64,000 nucleotides of DNA from JANXSF01 sp043755435 (GTDB lineage: Bacteria; Acidobacteriota; Terriglobia; Bryobacterales; Bryobacteraceae): NCBI GenBank assembly GCA_043755435.1, contig JAYUSZ010000441.1:1-64000 (forward strand), written 5' to 3'. The position numbers were made by a program, and so were the translations under genes. Positions 16,881 to 26,180 of this stretch are shown here, one piece after another (positions within the stretch are counted from its first letter, which is position 1; each line of letters starts with the position of its first letter). The notes under the pieces were generated by a model. It worked only from the letters and a program-made list of their open reading frames with translations, ran no database searches and was not told where the DNA came from.

Positions 16881-18401
16881 ATGATCATTTTAGTATTGGC
16901 GGCAATGCTGCTTGCGGCAAGTTCACAGGCTCGCCCGGGGTTTCAGATCACTCTGGAAGCATCAATGGCACCGAAAGGTACCGCAGGCCGCCTATTCGTT
17001 TTGATGGCAAAGGGGATCAAGAATAGGGAACGCATCACCACCAGTTTCACGCCCGGAGAAACCTGGTTTGCCGCAATGGAAATAGAACACTACGCCCCCG
17101 GCCAAGTGATCGAATTCGATCCTGATTCGAAAGCCTATCCCAAGCCGTTTTCCCAAGCACCTGAAGGCGACTGGGAGTTTATGGCGTTGCTTGATCCCGA
17201 CCATAGTTTTGCCAATGGCGGACAGGGAGAAGGCGATATCTACAGTTCCGTGGTCGGCGTGAAAGACTGGCATCCCGCTAGTGCCGCGCCCATTGCTTTG
17301 TCTCTATCTAAGATAACCGCAGCCCGTCCAGCGTTGAAGTCCGTTGATGGGATAGAGCTTGTTGAGTTCATAAGCGCCCGTCTTTCCGCATTCTGGGGAC
17401 GCCCTATCACTATTCAGGCTGGAGTTGTTTTGCCGCCAAGTTATGGGAAGGATAAAAAGAAGAGCTATCCTGTTTGCTACCGCGTTCACGGCTTCGGTGG
17501 TTCGCACCGCGCAGCGTGGGTGCAAGGCGTTAATATCCGCAAGCAAATGCAGGAAGGCAAATATATGGAAATGGTCCATGTTTATCTGAACGCCAATTTT
17601 CCAACTGGACATCACGTTTTCGCGGACTCCGTCAACAATGGGCCATGGGGCGCTGCGCTTACTCAGGAATTAATTCCATACCTTGAAAAGAAGTATCAAC
17701 TAATCCCACGTCCTGGAGCTAGGTTCCTCACGGGACATTCCTCTGGCGGCTGGTCTACTTTATGGCTTCAGGTTGCCTATCCGGATTTCTTTGGTGGGAC
17801 GTGGCCTACCGCTCCAGACTCTGTGGACTTCCATAGCTTCACGGGGATAGATGCCACTCCCGGTTCAACCCAACTTGCCTATCAGAAGCTCGATGGCAAG
17901 CCAGTTTGGCTGGTGCGCATGGCCGGCAAGGATGTGGGAGCAATGAGCGATTTCGTCCTGCAGGAAGAGGTCGCCGGACCAGTAGGTGGGCAAATGGCTT
18001 CGTTTGATTGGGTGTTCAGTCCGAAAGGAAGTGATGGCCGTCCGCTGAAACTTTTTGATCGTGTGACTGGCGAACAAAATCCTGAGGTGCAACAGTATTG
18101 GAAGCGATACGATATTCGCCGGATCGTTGAAGAAAACTGGGACAAACTAGGTCCCAAACTTCGCGGCAAAATCCGCCTGGTTATTGGCTCCAAAGATACC
18201 TTTCATTTGGAAGAGGCCGCGATTATGTTTTGCGACTTCCTGAAAACCAAGGGCAGGGAAGACGCCTGCGAGATTGTTCCTGATCGCGACCATGGCAATT
18301 TGTACCAGCCCTTCAAGACCTACGAAGATGGATTGGCGCAACGCATCGATCAGGAAATGAAGCAGCAGTTCGGCCGCTATTTGGCGTCGAAACGTCGATA
18401 A
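16881..18401 (+). CDS. Secreted esterase, alpha/beta hydrolase (PF00756-like)
   Basis: The protein has 506 residues. It begins with a signal peptide (MIILVLAAMLLAASSQA), four bases after the previous stop; a longer frame from 16767 would overlap that gene and lose the signal peptide. The esterase core contains YRVHGFGGSH and the nucleophile elbow GHSSGGW with Ser287. Typical members of this family are feruloyl, S-formylglutathione and enterobactin esterases; the substrate here is unknown. The 3' end overlaps the convergent glcF gene by 25 bases. Confidence 0.85.
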   Translation: MIILVLAAMLLAASSQARPGFQITLEASMAPKGTAGRLFVLMAKGIKNRERITTSFTPGETWFAAMEIEHYAPGQVIEFDPDSKAYPKPFSQAPEGDWEFMALLDPDHSFANGGQGEGDIYSSVVGVKDWHPASAAPIALSLSKITAARPALKSVDGIELVEFISARLSAFWGRPITIQAGVVLPPSYGKDKKKSYPVCYRVHGFGGSHRAAWVQGVNIRKQMQEGKYMEMVHVYLNANFPTGHHVFADSVNNGPWGAALTQELIPYLEKKYQLIPRPGARFLTGHSSGGWSTLWLQVAYPDFFGGTWPTAPDSVDFHSFTGIDATPGSTQLAYQKLDGKPVWLVRMAGKDVGAMSDFVLQEEVAGPVGGQMASFDWVFSPKGSDGRPLKLFDRVTGEQNPEVQQYWKRYDIRRIVEENWDKLGPKLRGKIRLVIGSKDTFHLEEAAIMFCDFLKTKGREDACEIVPDRDHGNLYQPFKTYEDGLAQRIDQEMKQQFGRYLASKRR

Positions 18402-19663
18402 GCCTGATCCAGCACTTCCACCACATGATAGACCGGTTGTTTGGAACCGTACTTTTCAGCTCCGGCTTGCAATTGAATCATGCAGCCAGGGTTTGCTGTA
18501 ACAATCCAATTCGCCTTCGTGCCGTTAACCGACTTCATCTTATTTTCCAGAAGCTGCCCCGCCATTTCTGGTTGCATCACGTTATAGATCCCAGCACTGC
18601 CGCAACACAAATCAGAGAGTGGCATTTCGTTAAACTTCAAACCGGGGACTGCATTCAGCAGCCTTCGTGGAGCGCTCCGGATTTTCTGGCCATGTGCCAA
18701 ATGACAGGAATCCTGATAGGTGATCGTAGTACTCAATTCACCCATTTTCGGATTCAAATCCAGGGCTGCTAGAAACTCAGTAACGTCTTTCATCTTTGCG
18801 ATGAACGCTTTTGCCTTGTCGTGATAAGCCGGATCGTGCTCCAGCAATTCGTCGTACTCTTTCAGAGTTGATCCGCAGCCAGCGGCGTTCGTTATGATCG
18901 CATCAAAACTTCCGCTTGGAACTGCGTCAATGTTTTTCCGCGCTAACTCCCGCGCCATGTCCTTTAATCCTGAATGAACGTGCAGCGCCCCGCAGCAACC
19001 TTGGCCTGCCGGAACAATAACCTCGCAGCCGTTTTTCTGAAGCACACGCACCGTGGCTTCGTTAAGTCTTGCGAAACTTACATTGGCGATGCAGCCCGCC
19101 AGAAATGCCACACGATGTTTCCTTTCGCCTTCAGCCGGGAATACTTTGCCAATTTGATCAAAGAAAAATGGCCTCTCCGCTGCTGGTGATAGGGATTCGA
19201 TCTTCCCTAAATTGCCCAATTTTCCGAAAATTCCCGAATTGCGCAGCAGTTTCTGCAGACCAGAAGCCTGGTAAAAATATAGACCGTTTCCAGCAATTTT
19301 CAGCATCCAGGGAGTTTGCAAAAGGTACCCGAAAATGAATTGCCGGGCCATGTTCTGATACCAGGGCCGCTCAATGTTTTGCTCAATGTGAGCACGCGCC
19401 GCTTCCACCAGCCGCCCATACTGCACTCCCGAAGGACATGCTGTTTCACAAGCTCGGCATGCAAGACACAAATCAATATGATGCTGATACGATTCGGTAA
19501 TTTGCGCTGCACCAGTGGCCACTTGGACCATTTGATAAATTCGCCCGCGCGGGGAGTCCATCTCCAAGCCCAATTCACGGTAAGTCGGGCAGGAATTCAA
19601 GCACAGGCCGCAATGGACGCAACGGTCAAGGTCAGCTTGCTTTGGTGCTTCAGATACGGCCAT
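18377..19663 (-). CDS. glcF: Glycolate oxidase iron-sulfur subunit
   Basis: This 428-residue protein carries two CxxCxxCxxxCP iron-sulfur clusters, at Cys15-Cys25 and Cys66-Cys76. It also has the CCG motifs GCCGALHVHSG and LCCGSAGIYN that are typical of GlcF-like heterodisulfide-reductase proteins. It should pass electrons from the flavin subunit to the membrane quinone pool while glycolate is oxidised to glyoxylate. Its start overlaps the end of glcE by 14 bases. The third subunit, GlcD, is not in this window. Confidence 0.93.
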   Translation of the reverse strand: MAVSEAPKQADLDRCVHCGLCLNSCPTYRELGLEMDSPRGRIYQMVQVATGAAQITESYQHHIDLCLACRACETACPSGVQYGRLVEAARAHIEQNIERPWYQNMARQFIFGYLLQTPWMLKIAGNGLYFYQASGLQKLLRNSGIFGKLGNLGKIESLSPAAERPFFFDQIGKVFPAEGERKHRVAFLAGCIANVSFARLNEATVRVLQKNGCEVIVPAGQGCCGALHVHSGLKDMARELARKNIDAVPSGSFDAIITNAAGCGSTLKEYDELLEHDPAYHDKAKAFIAKMKDVTEFLAALDLNPKMGELSTTITYQDSCHLAHGQKIRSAPRRLLNAVPGLKFNEMPLSDLCCGSAGIYNVMQPEMAGQLLENKMKSVNGTKANWIVTANPGCMIQLQAGAEKYGSKQPVYHVVEVLDQAYRRFDAK

Positions 19664-20765
19664 AGAGTCGTCCTTGATTTAACAGGTTCGCAGGGTCAAA
19701 CAAGCCCTTTAGATGTTGCATGATTTTTAGATCGGAACCAGGGGCTGGCCATAGAGTTTGACCTGATCTGTTGACTTCTGGTGAATAGTCAATGACAGCG
19801 CCGCTAGGGAAGACGGACGGTGTTCCTGCGGCATAGCAGGCATAGCAGACGCCGTTCCCTCCGCGGCCCAACACTGGTTCCTGTGCCGAAAGAGTTTCCA
19901 CCATAGCTACAATCGTTCTCGGAATTTTCATAACAATACCCGAAGGATTTTCAGCCATGAACTGTGGTGCAAAATCTCGGATCTGATGCCAGAAACTGGT
20001 TTCTTGTGCATCTTCAAGTGCCGCGGATCCAGCAAACTCAGCGTTGTATCGCGCTATCACTTTTGCACTGCCAGCAACTTGCACCGCCAGAATATAGCCG
20101 CTGAGACCTAACCGCTTCGCTGCCGCCGGATTCAATACATCAATTGAACAGGGTTGCAATACACCGTTAAGTATTGCGTTGCGTTTGGTAGCCAGCGAAC
20201 TTGCACTGTCGAATGTCATCAGGAAGGTACGCGAACAAGGCGGCTTCGGCAGCACCTTGAAATTCACAACCGCGATGGCGGCCAATGTGCCCCAGCTCCC
20301 AACCATCAATTTGGCAGTGTCCAGACCAGCAACATTCTTCACAACCATGCCGCCTGACTGAACTATGCGGCCCTCTACGGTGACGTATTTCATCCCAATA
20401 ATCAAATCGCGGGCAGTGCCGTAAAGCCGTCTACGTGGTCCACTGAGGTTTGCAGACAAAGTTCCAGCAATGGTTCCAGACTGAGCAAATGGCGGATCTA
20501 GCGGCAGCATTTGTCCTTTGTCTGCCAGCAACTGTTCTAACTGCCGAAAGGGCATGCCCGCTTCCACACTAATTGTCAGATCGGTAGGCTCATAAGCCAA
20601 AACTCGCCGCATTTCACGGGTGGAAATTTCCGTATCTGCTTGGGCAATCGGCCCACCCATAATGCGCTTGGAATCGCCTCCAAAAACGCGGATCCGCTGC
20701 TTTTGTTCCGCAGCTTTGACCAGAGCTTCTGCAAGCTCCTCAGGGGAATGGGGAAGAAGAGGCAA
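19650..20765 (-). CDS. glcE: Glycolate oxidase FAD-binding subunit
   Basis: This 371-residue protein belongs to the FAD-linked oxidase (PCMH) family, with RIRVFGGDSKRIMGG for the N-terminal nucleotide loop and GTIAGTLSANLSGPRRRLYG for the FAD pyrophosphate. Its length and its position next to glcF identify it as GlcE. The only usable start is a TTG at 20765, preceded directly by an in-frame TAA. It overlaps glcF by 14 bases. The divergent DUF4440 gene begins 24 bases away. Confidence 0.9.
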   Translation of the reverse strand: MPLLPHSPEELAEALVKAAEQKQRIRVFGGDSKRIMGGPIAQADTEISTREMRRVLAYEPTDLTISVEAGMPFRQLEQLLADKGQMLPLDPPFAQSGTIAGTLSANLSGPRRRLYGTARDLIIGMKYVTVEGRIVQSGGMVVKNVAGLDTAKLMVGSWGTLAAIAVVNFKVLPKPPCSRTFLMTFDSASSLATKRNAILNGVLQPCSIDVLNPAAAKRLGLSGYILAVQVAGSAKVIARYNAEFAGSAALEDAQETSFWHQIRDFAPQFMAENPSGIVMKIPRTIVAMVETLSAQEPVLGRGGNGVCYACYAAGTPSVFPSGAVIDYSPEVNRSGQTLWPAPGSDLKIMQHLKGLFDPANLLNQGRLYGRI

Positions 20766-20788
20766 TTAACCAGTATAATTGGAACCGC

Positions 20789-21211
20789 ATGACTAGATCA
20801 TTTCTTCTTTTGCTAGCTCTCTGTGGGTTGACGTTTGCCCAAACCAGGGAGCAGGAAATCCGAGTGGTTCTTGATAAACAAGTAGTGGATTGGAACAAGG
20901 GTGATGTGGCTGCTTTCATGGAAGGTTACCAGTCAGATGAACAGACAACCTTTGTGGGCAAGAACGTTACCAAGGGTCACGCCTCCGTGCTGGCGGACTA
21001 CAAGAAGCGATATCCAACGAAGGACAATATGGGTGGGTTGCACTTTGAGATTCTGGATATCCGCATGCTCGGCGATGAACATGCGTCAGTGTTGGGTAAG
21101 TTTTTTCTAAAGCGCACAGTTACCGGCGGTGGTGACATCAACGGCATCTTCACCTTGATTTTCAAGAAAACCGGCACCGGCTGGAAGATCATCCTGGATC
21201 ATACAAGCTAG
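20789..21211 (+). CDS. Secreted SnoaL/DUF4440-like protein
   Basis: This 140-residue protein has a signal peptide (MTRSFLLLLALCGLTFAQ) followed by an NTF2-like domain: DWNKGDVAAFMEGY, FVGKNVTKGHASVLADYKKR and a final WKIILDHTS. That is the pattern of the DUF4440/SnoaL-like superfamily, whose members are often ketosteroid-isomerase-like or of unknown role. A TATAAT box at 20774-20779 lies about ten bases upstream, so the message would have a very short leader. Its stop overlaps the pseudogene on the other strand by four bases. Confidence 0.8.
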   Translation: MTRSFLLLLALCGLTFAQTREQEIRVVLDKQVVDWNKGDVAAFMEGYQSDEQTTFVGKNVTKGHASVLADYKKRYPTKDNMGGLHFEILDIRMLGDEHASVLGKFFLKRTVTGGGDINGIFTLIFKKTGTGWKIILDHTS

Positions 21212-21613
21212 TTCGGTTTCATTCTAATCGGTGATTGTACAACTAGAGCTAAACCCTGTTTTGATGGCACCATCTGAATGCTATCGGTTGTGATAACGCT
21301 AATGTGCCCTGTCCATTCCCTTGAGGCCTCGATAAAGGTGCGAACGAGCGGAGCGATTTTTTCGGGAGTGGCCGGATGAATTCGAATCCAAACTACCCCT
21401 GCTCTTGTAAGCGGAGTTTTTCGCTGGAGCGCAATTTGCCAGAAATCCTTGTCAAGGGTAAGGACGACTCGTGAATCTTCCTCTGCTCGATTCAGAATTT
21501 CAATATCCGTCGACCCAGCCCCCTCTGTTTGGACCGAAATAACATCGTGGCCTTTCCTTAAGGAGCAGGCTAATCATACCTTTTGGAAAGTTCTCATCGG
21601 CAAGGATGCGCAT
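21208..21613 (-). pseudogene. DUF5615 PIN-like toxin, frameshifted
   Basis: The frame starts at ATG 21613 with MRILADENFPKGMISLLLKE, typical of DUF5615 toxins, but then shifts and stops after about 37 codons. Removing one base from the run of three T (plus strand) at 21553-21555 restores a full protein. It continues GHDVISVQTEGAGSTDIEIL, TLDKDFWQIALQ and ends at 21208, about 134 residues, with the family's acidic residues. So a one-base insertion breaks the toxin. It follows the DUF433 antitoxin gene by 12 bases. A sequencing or assembly error is the main alternative. Confidence 0.8.
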
Positions 21614-21625
21614 CGGGTGAGAAGG

Positions 21626-21856
21626 TTATGCAGGGATCGGATAAGCTCTAAATTCGTGCGCCAAATAGCTAGCATAGGAAAGGCAAGCGAGAATGTCTTC
21701 ACGCGTCAGCACAGGATAGCTTTCAAAAAGGTCTTGCTCGGATTGCCCGGCGGCCAGCAATTCAAGAATGAACTCAACAGCAAGTCTCGTTCCGCGGATC
21801 ACTGGTTTGCCGGCTAAGATGTCCGGGTTGAAGACAATGCGCTCTGAAAATGGCAT
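21626..21856 (-). CDS. DUF433 antitoxin
   Basis: This 76-residue protein has the DUF433 pattern: RIVFNPDILAGKPVIRGTRL, then VEFILELLAAGQSEQDLFESYPVL and ILACLSYASYL. DUF433 proteins are winged-helix-like antitoxins usually paired with DUF5615 PIN-like toxins, which is exactly the neighbour here. The toxin partner has a frameshift, so this antitoxin may now be orphaned. A gap of 26 bases separates it from the hypothetical gene upstream. Confidence 0.9.
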   Translation of the reverse strand: MPFSERIVFNPDILAGKPVIRGTRLAVEFILELLAAGQSEQDLFESYPVLTREDILACLSYASYLAHEFRAYPIPA

Positions 21857-21882
21857 ATATCTGGATTGTACCGTAGCGACTG

Positions 21883-22458
21883 TTATTGCAAAAATGTCTT
21901 GAATCGATCCGCGAAGTTCTCTCCCGACTCAGACCAAAGCACTCTCTTCTGCACTGCCAGACCCTCATCTAACGTGTGCGCCAACTGCAGCAATCCTTTC
22001 AAATTCGATTGGACGAAATATGCGCTGTCTGGTAAATTCACGTGCGGGAGAAAATGACTCTCCAACCCGAACTCAATCCTTAAATGCTCTCGCGTCCCGT
22101 CCTCCAATTCATAGCCTTCAAACTCAGGGCCGAAGCAAAACAAGGACACCGGGGCCGGCCGCAGACTCCAATCTTTATCAAATTGCCAGAGTCCCCAGAA
22201 GCTTTCCACTTGTAGGCAACTATCAGTTCCTGCGGCTTCTTTCATCACAATGGAAATTGCTTCCACGTCCACCGGATCAGGAAACTCGTGCTCCAGTACA
22301 GTCGGTTCGGCTGAGGACACGGCCTGCACGCGCAACACAGTATTTGCCGGATTTTGCGGTGAGAACGGAAAGTTCGCCAACATCTTATCGAAATGCCGCG
22401 TCATGTTCATTGGCGAAAATCCCTTCAGCCAATAGGAAAGGTAGAGTCGGTCAGCCAT
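21883..22458 (-). CDS. Hypothetical protein, 191 residues
   Basis: The protein begins MADRLYLSYWLKGF with the start at 22458; a frame open to 22524 would add a cysteine-poor basic stretch that looks less natural. It contains an acidic segment near residue 130 (GPEFEGYELEDGTREH) and an FGLESHFLPHV region. I recognise no family. It is not clearly part of the toxin-antitoxin pair downstream. The GGAAAGG sequence abuts the ATG, leaving an unusually short spacer. Confidence 0.6.
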   Translation of the reverse strand: MADRLYLSYWLKGFSPMNMTRHFDKMLANFPFSPQNPANTVLRVQAVSSAEPTVLEHEFPDPVDVEAISIVMKEAAGTDSCLQVESFWGLWQFDKDWSLRPAPVSLFCFGPEFEGYELEDGTREHLRIEFGLESHFLPHVNLPDSAYFVQSNLKGLLQLAHTLDEGLAVQKRVLWSESGENFADRFKTFLQ

Positions 22459-22537
22459 CCTTTCCAGCTTAGTATGCCTTCCTGTGCGAGGGCATCCTTT
22501 TTTGAAATCTCGCCACAGGTACAATTAAAGTAGCAAA

Positions 22538-23737
22538 ATGAATTCCCGGCGCAAATTTATTGGCAACGTAGCATCCAGCCTTGCGGTGATGGCCGCTCCA
22601 GGTTCTGTCTTAGGAGCGAATGATCGCATTCGGGTCGGCATCATTGGTTCGGGTGCTCGCGGCATGGAAATTACTCGTGACGCATTGGCTTGTCCTAATA
22701 TTGATTTCGTAGCATTTTCCGATATCTATACAGCGCGCCTTGAAGCGGCACAACAGCTTGTCCCCACAGCCAAAACCTTTCTCGATCATCGTCATCTGCT
22801 GGAAGATAAATCAATTGATGCGGTTCTAATCGCAACGCCGCAGCATCTGCATTGCCAACATTTTGTGGATTCTCTGGAAGCCGGAAAACATGTCTACCAG
22901 GAAAAGACCATGGCATTCACAGTTGAACATGCCAAGCTGATGAGGGCCGCCTACCAGAAAGCTGGAAAACTTACCGTGCAAATTGGCCATCAGTCCTGTT
23001 CATCGGGCCAGATTACAGACGCCATGAATTTCCTGGGACAAAATATTCTAGGGCAAATCACGGCCATTGAAGCCCACATGTACCGCAATACTCCGCATGG
23101 TAAGCCGCAATGGTCACGCCCGGTTTTTCCCGACATGACTGAGGAAAATATTCTTTGGAGTAAATTCCTAGGCGATGCGCCCAAGCGTGATTTCGACGCG
23201 AACCGCTTCACCAACTGGCGCTATTTCTGGGACTATTCCGGCGGCAGTGTCTACGAAAATCTCTGCCATCAGCTTGGCTTTTGGTACAAGTGCATGAACC
23301 TTCAGATCCCCAAAGCCGTCACCATGGTTGGTGGCGTTTATCTTTGGAAAGACGGCCGCGAAGTTCCCGATACGATGAACGTAACCATGGAACAACCAGA
23401 AGACATTTTGTTCACCTGGAGCTCTGGGTTTGGAAATAGTCAATTGGGTGCAGCCGAACACATTTTGGGAACCGACGGAACGATCATCAAGAACCAACAA
23501 ATTCGCTACGTTCCGCAGAGCGTGAATCGCCCCAAGACCACCGAAATCGTTGGTCAGACGAAGACCGGGGCGCAGCCGCACATGCAGAATTTTTTCGATA
23601 GCATCCGAACAGGCAACGAACCTAATTGCCCATTCGATGTTGGTTTCCGCGTTTCTGTGGCTTGCCGCATGGCGGTGGAAAGTTATCGTCAAGCGCGCAC
23701 CATTCGATGGGACGCGGCGAAGGAAGAGATCGTTTAG
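22538..23737 (+). CDS. Gfo/Idh/MocA-family oxidoreductase, Tat-exported
   Basis: This 399-residue protein opens with a twin-arginine signal (MNSRRKFIGNVASSLAVM), then an NAD(P)-binding Rossmann motif (RVGIIGSGARGMEI). The middle carries the family segments EAGKHVYQEKTMA and GHQSCSSGQ, with a C-terminal alpha/beta domain. Such exported Gfo/Idh/MocA proteins in Acidobacteria and Planctomycetes are thought to act on sugars or cyclitols outside the cytoplasm; the substrate is unknown. It is followed four bases later by the acyl-CoA dehydrogenase gene. Confidence 0.9.
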   Translation: MNSRRKFIGNVASSLAVMAAPGSVLGANDRIRVGIIGSGARGMEITRDALACPNIDFVAFSDIYTARLEAAQQLVPTAKTFLDHRHLLEDKSIDAVLIATPQHLHCQHFVDSLEAGKHVYQEKTMAFTVEHAKLMRAAYQKAGKLTVQIGHQSCSSGQITDAMNFLGQNILGQITAIEAHMYRNTPHGKPQWSRPVFPDMTEENILWSKFLGDAPKRDFDANRFTNWRYFWDYSGGSVYENLCHQLGFWYKCMNLQIPKAVTMVGGVYLWKDGREVPDTMNVTMEQPEDILFTWSSGFGNSQLGAAEHILGTDGTIIKNQQIRYVPQSVNRPKTTEIVGQTKTGAQPHMQNFFDSIRTGNEPNCPFDVGFRVSVACRMAVESYRQARTIRWDAAKEEIV

Positions 23738-23741
23738 CCCT

Positions 23742-24884
23742 ATGGATTTTTCGTTCACCTCCGAACAGATTGAACTTCGCAAGCAGATTCGAGAATTTGC
23801 CGAAGCAGAAATCAAACCACATGTAATGGAGTGGGACGAAGCTCAAACGTTCCCGCTGGATGTGGTTAAAAAGCTCGGGAAGTTGGGCTGTCTCGGTGTA
23901 ATTTTCCCGGAAGATCTTGGTGGTGCGGGACTCAGTTACATCGATTATTCAATTGTGATTGAAGAATTGTCGCGAGTTGATGGCTCCGTTGGCCTCATCG
24001 TTGCCGCTCACAATTCGTTGTGCTCCAATCATATTTTTCTGGCTGGTAATGCCCAACAAAGGCAACGTTACCTTCCGAAACTTGCAACCGGCGAGTGGAT
24101 CGGATGCTGGTCACTTACTGAACCTGAAGCCGGATCTGACGCCGCCGGAACCCGAACCACTGCGGTGCGCGACGGTGATGGTTGGCTGCTGAACGGTTCC
24201 AAAACATTTACCACCAATGCGCACTATGCGGACGTGTGTGTTGCCATGGCTGTTACAGACCGATCGAACGCACATCACGGTGTCTCCGCATTTGTCATCG
24301 AAAAAGGAACGCCTGGGTTTAAGACGGGAAAGAAAGAAAACAAGATGGGTATGCGTGCAAGCGATACAGGTGAAGTTGTATTCACCGATTGCCGCCTGCC
24401 CGATTCTGCTTTGGTAGGGAAATTGGGTGAAGGGTTTGTAGATAGTCTGCGGATTTTGGATGGTGGCAGAATCTCCATCGCCGCTCTTTCCATCGGCATT
24501 GCCCAAGGAGCATATGACGCCGCCCTGAAGTATGCACAACTGCGCAAACAGTTCGGCAGACCCATTTCAGAGTTCCAGGCGATTCAACACAAGCTGGCCG
24601 ATATGGCTACCGCTATCGAAGCCTCGCGGCTGCTGACTTATCGGGCAGGTTGGTTGAAGGATCAGGGCAAGTCCGTGAACAAGGAATCGGCCATGGCGAA
24701 GCTATTCGCTTCTGAGGCCGCCGTAGATATTTGCAATGAAGCAGTGCAGATTCATGGCGGCTATGGGTTCACCAAGGATTATCCGGTGGAGAAGTTCTAT
24801 CGCGATGTGAAGCTGTGCACAATTGGTGAGGGCACAAGCGAAATTCAGCGGCTGGTGATTGCCCGCCAGATTCTTGGAAAATGA
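23742..24884 (+). CDS. Acyl-CoA dehydrogenase
   Basis: This 380-residue flavoprotein oxidises an acyl-CoA to the enoyl-CoA. It has the N-terminal helical domain (FTSEQIELRKQIREFA), WSLTEPEAGSDAAG around the FAD, and the C-terminal YRDVKLCTIGEGTSEIQR, where Glu363 is the expected catalytic base. A much longer frame is open upstream, but its extra residues fall inside the previous gene, so I chose ATG 23742. The stop overlaps the meaB start by four bases, which suggests a role in propionyl- or short-chain acyl-CoA use. Confidence 0.95.
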   Translation: MDFSFTSEQIELRKQIREFAEAEIKPHVMEWDEAQTFPLDVVKKLGKLGCLGVIFPEDLGGAGLSYIDYSIVIEELSRVDGSVGLIVAAHNSLCSNHIFLAGNAQQRQRYLPKLATGEWIGCWSLTEPEAGSDAAGTRTTAVRDGDGWLLNGSKTFTTNAHYADVCVAMAVTDRSNAHHGVSAFVIEKGTPGFKTGKKENKMGMRASDTGEVVFTDCRLPDSALVGKLGEGFVDSLRILDGGRISIAALSIGIAQGAYDAALKYAQLRKQFGRPISEFQAIQHKLADMATAIEASRLLTYRAGWLKDQGKSVNKESAMAKLFASEAAVDICNEAVQIHGGYGFTKDYPVEKFYRDVKLCTIGEGTSEIQRLVIARQILGK

Positions 24885-25792
24885 CGTTGGTCCAAAGTAT
24901 CCTCGCTGGGCAACCACGAGCCATTGCCCGCGCCGCTACAACAATTGAAAACCGGAATCCGGAAGCTGAACAGCTTCTTCAAACCCTTTGGCCAAGCACC
25001 GGCAACGCCGAAGTATTTGGCATTACAGGCCCACCAGGAGCAGGCAAAAGCACTTTCGTAACAGCTTTGGTGCGTGAAATCAGGAAGGAAAGCAAGACGG
25101 TGGGTGTGATTGCCGTTGATCCCACAAGCCCCTATTCAGGCGGTGCGATCCTTGGGGATCGCGTTCGAATGCAGGAACATCACGGCGATCCAGGAGTCTT
25201 TATCCGCTCCATGGCCACTCGAGGGAAACTCGGTGGCCTTGCTCCCACCACCATGGATCTTACTCTGCTGTTGGATGCTGCAGGCTTCCATGTGATCCTC
25301 GTGGAAACTGTCGGCGTTGGTCAGGACGAAATTGATATTGCCAGCATGGCCGATGCCACAGCGGTGGTTCTGGTCCCTGGTATGGGTGATGATGTGCAGG
25401 CCATCAAAGCCGGCATTTTGGAAATTGCCGATGTTTTCGTGATTAATAAAAGCGATTTGGATGGTGCCGCAAAGTTGGAAGCAGAGCTCCAAATGATGCT
25501 TTCCTTAGCGCACCGGCCCGATAATTGGCTGCCTTCAATCGTTAGAACGGTCGCTACGGAAGGGAAGGGAATTGCGGAAAGCCTTGCTGCTCTGCGATCC
25601 TTTAAGTCTCAAGCAATTTCAAAAGATAGAGAACACCAGCGGTGGATGGTGCGGCTGGAACAAATGTGGAAGGAAAAACTTTCGGATCAGATTTCCACCC
25701 AACAGATAAAGGAAGCTGCCTTGAGCGTAAGCAGGCGTGAAACTGACCCCTATTCAATCGTCAATGACTGGCTCAAGCAAATTCGCAATTGA
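24881..25792 (+). CDS. meaB: Methylmalonyl-CoA mutase-associated GTPase MeaB
   Basis: This 303-residue G protein protects and reactivates adenosylcobalamin-dependent methylmalonyl-CoA mutase. The P-loop is GPPGAGKST (residues 50-58), followed by the MeaB segments VIAVDPTSPYSGGAILGDRVRM (position about 75-96), DVILVETVGVGQDE-like sequence and NKSDLDGA for guanine recognition. It starts within the acyl-CoA dehydrogenase stop codon and its end overlaps the epimerase gene by 29 bases, so the three are tightly coupled. The mutase genes themselves are not in the window. Confidence 0.95.
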   Translation: MTLVQSILAGQPRAIARAATTIENRNPEAEQLLQTLWPSTGNAEVFGITGPPGAGKSTFVTALVREIRKESKTVGVIAVDPTSPYSGGAILGDRVRMQEHHGDPGVFIRSMATRGKLGGLAPTTMDLTLLLDAAGFHVILVETVGVGQDEIDIASMADATAVVLVPGMGDDVQAIKAGILEIADVFVINKSDLDGAAKLEAELQMMLSLAHRPDNWLPSIVRTVATEGKGIAESLAALRSFKSQAISKDREHQRWMVRLEQMWKEKLSDQISTQQIKEAALSVSRRETDPYSIVNDWLKQIRN

Positions 25793-26180
25793 TCACCTTG
25801 GCATCGCAGTGAAGTCTATTGACGAAGCACTCGGATTCTATCGGGATGCGCTTGGTCTCGCGGTGGAGCATCGCGAAACGGTTGCCCAGGAAATGGTGAA
25901 TGTGGTCATGCTGCCTGCCGGGGAATCCAGATTGGAACTGCTCGAAGCATCCAGCCCTGACTCGGTGATCGCAAAATTCATCGCCACAAAAGGGGAAGGG
26001 CTTCATCACATTGCTCTTCGAGTTCCTGATCTCTTGGCTACTGTGGAAAGGCTGCAACTGCGAGGTGCCCGGATTTTGAACGAGCCCCGCATAGGTGCTG
26101 GCGGCCATAAATACGTTTTCGTCCATCCCCGTTCCACTGGGGGAGTGTTGTTAGAACTGATTGAGGAGACAGAGATTTGA
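25764..26180 (+). CDS. mce: Methylmalonyl-CoA epimerase
   Basis: This 138-residue glyoxalase-fold protein interconverts (S)- and (R)-methylmalonyl-CoA. It has the metal-binding DHLGIAVKSIDEALGFYRD at the start, LHHIALRVPDL in the second half and a closing LLELIEE. The ATG at 25764 gives the family's usual length; a frame from 25737 adds nine residues. It overlaps meaB by 29 bases and ends within the mtnP start region. Confidence 0.92.
   Translation: MTGSSKFAIDHLGIAVKSIDEALGFYRDALGLAVEHRETVAQEMVNVVMLPAGESRLELLEASSPDSVIAKFIATKGEGLHHIALRVPDLLATVERLQLRGARILNEPRIGAGGHKYVFVHPRSTGGVLLELIEETEI

Noticed and set aside
21553..21555. Programmed frameshift in the DUF5615 gene
   Set aside because: The site has only a run of three identical bases and no obvious slippery heptamer or stimulatory hairpin, so mutation or error is more likely.
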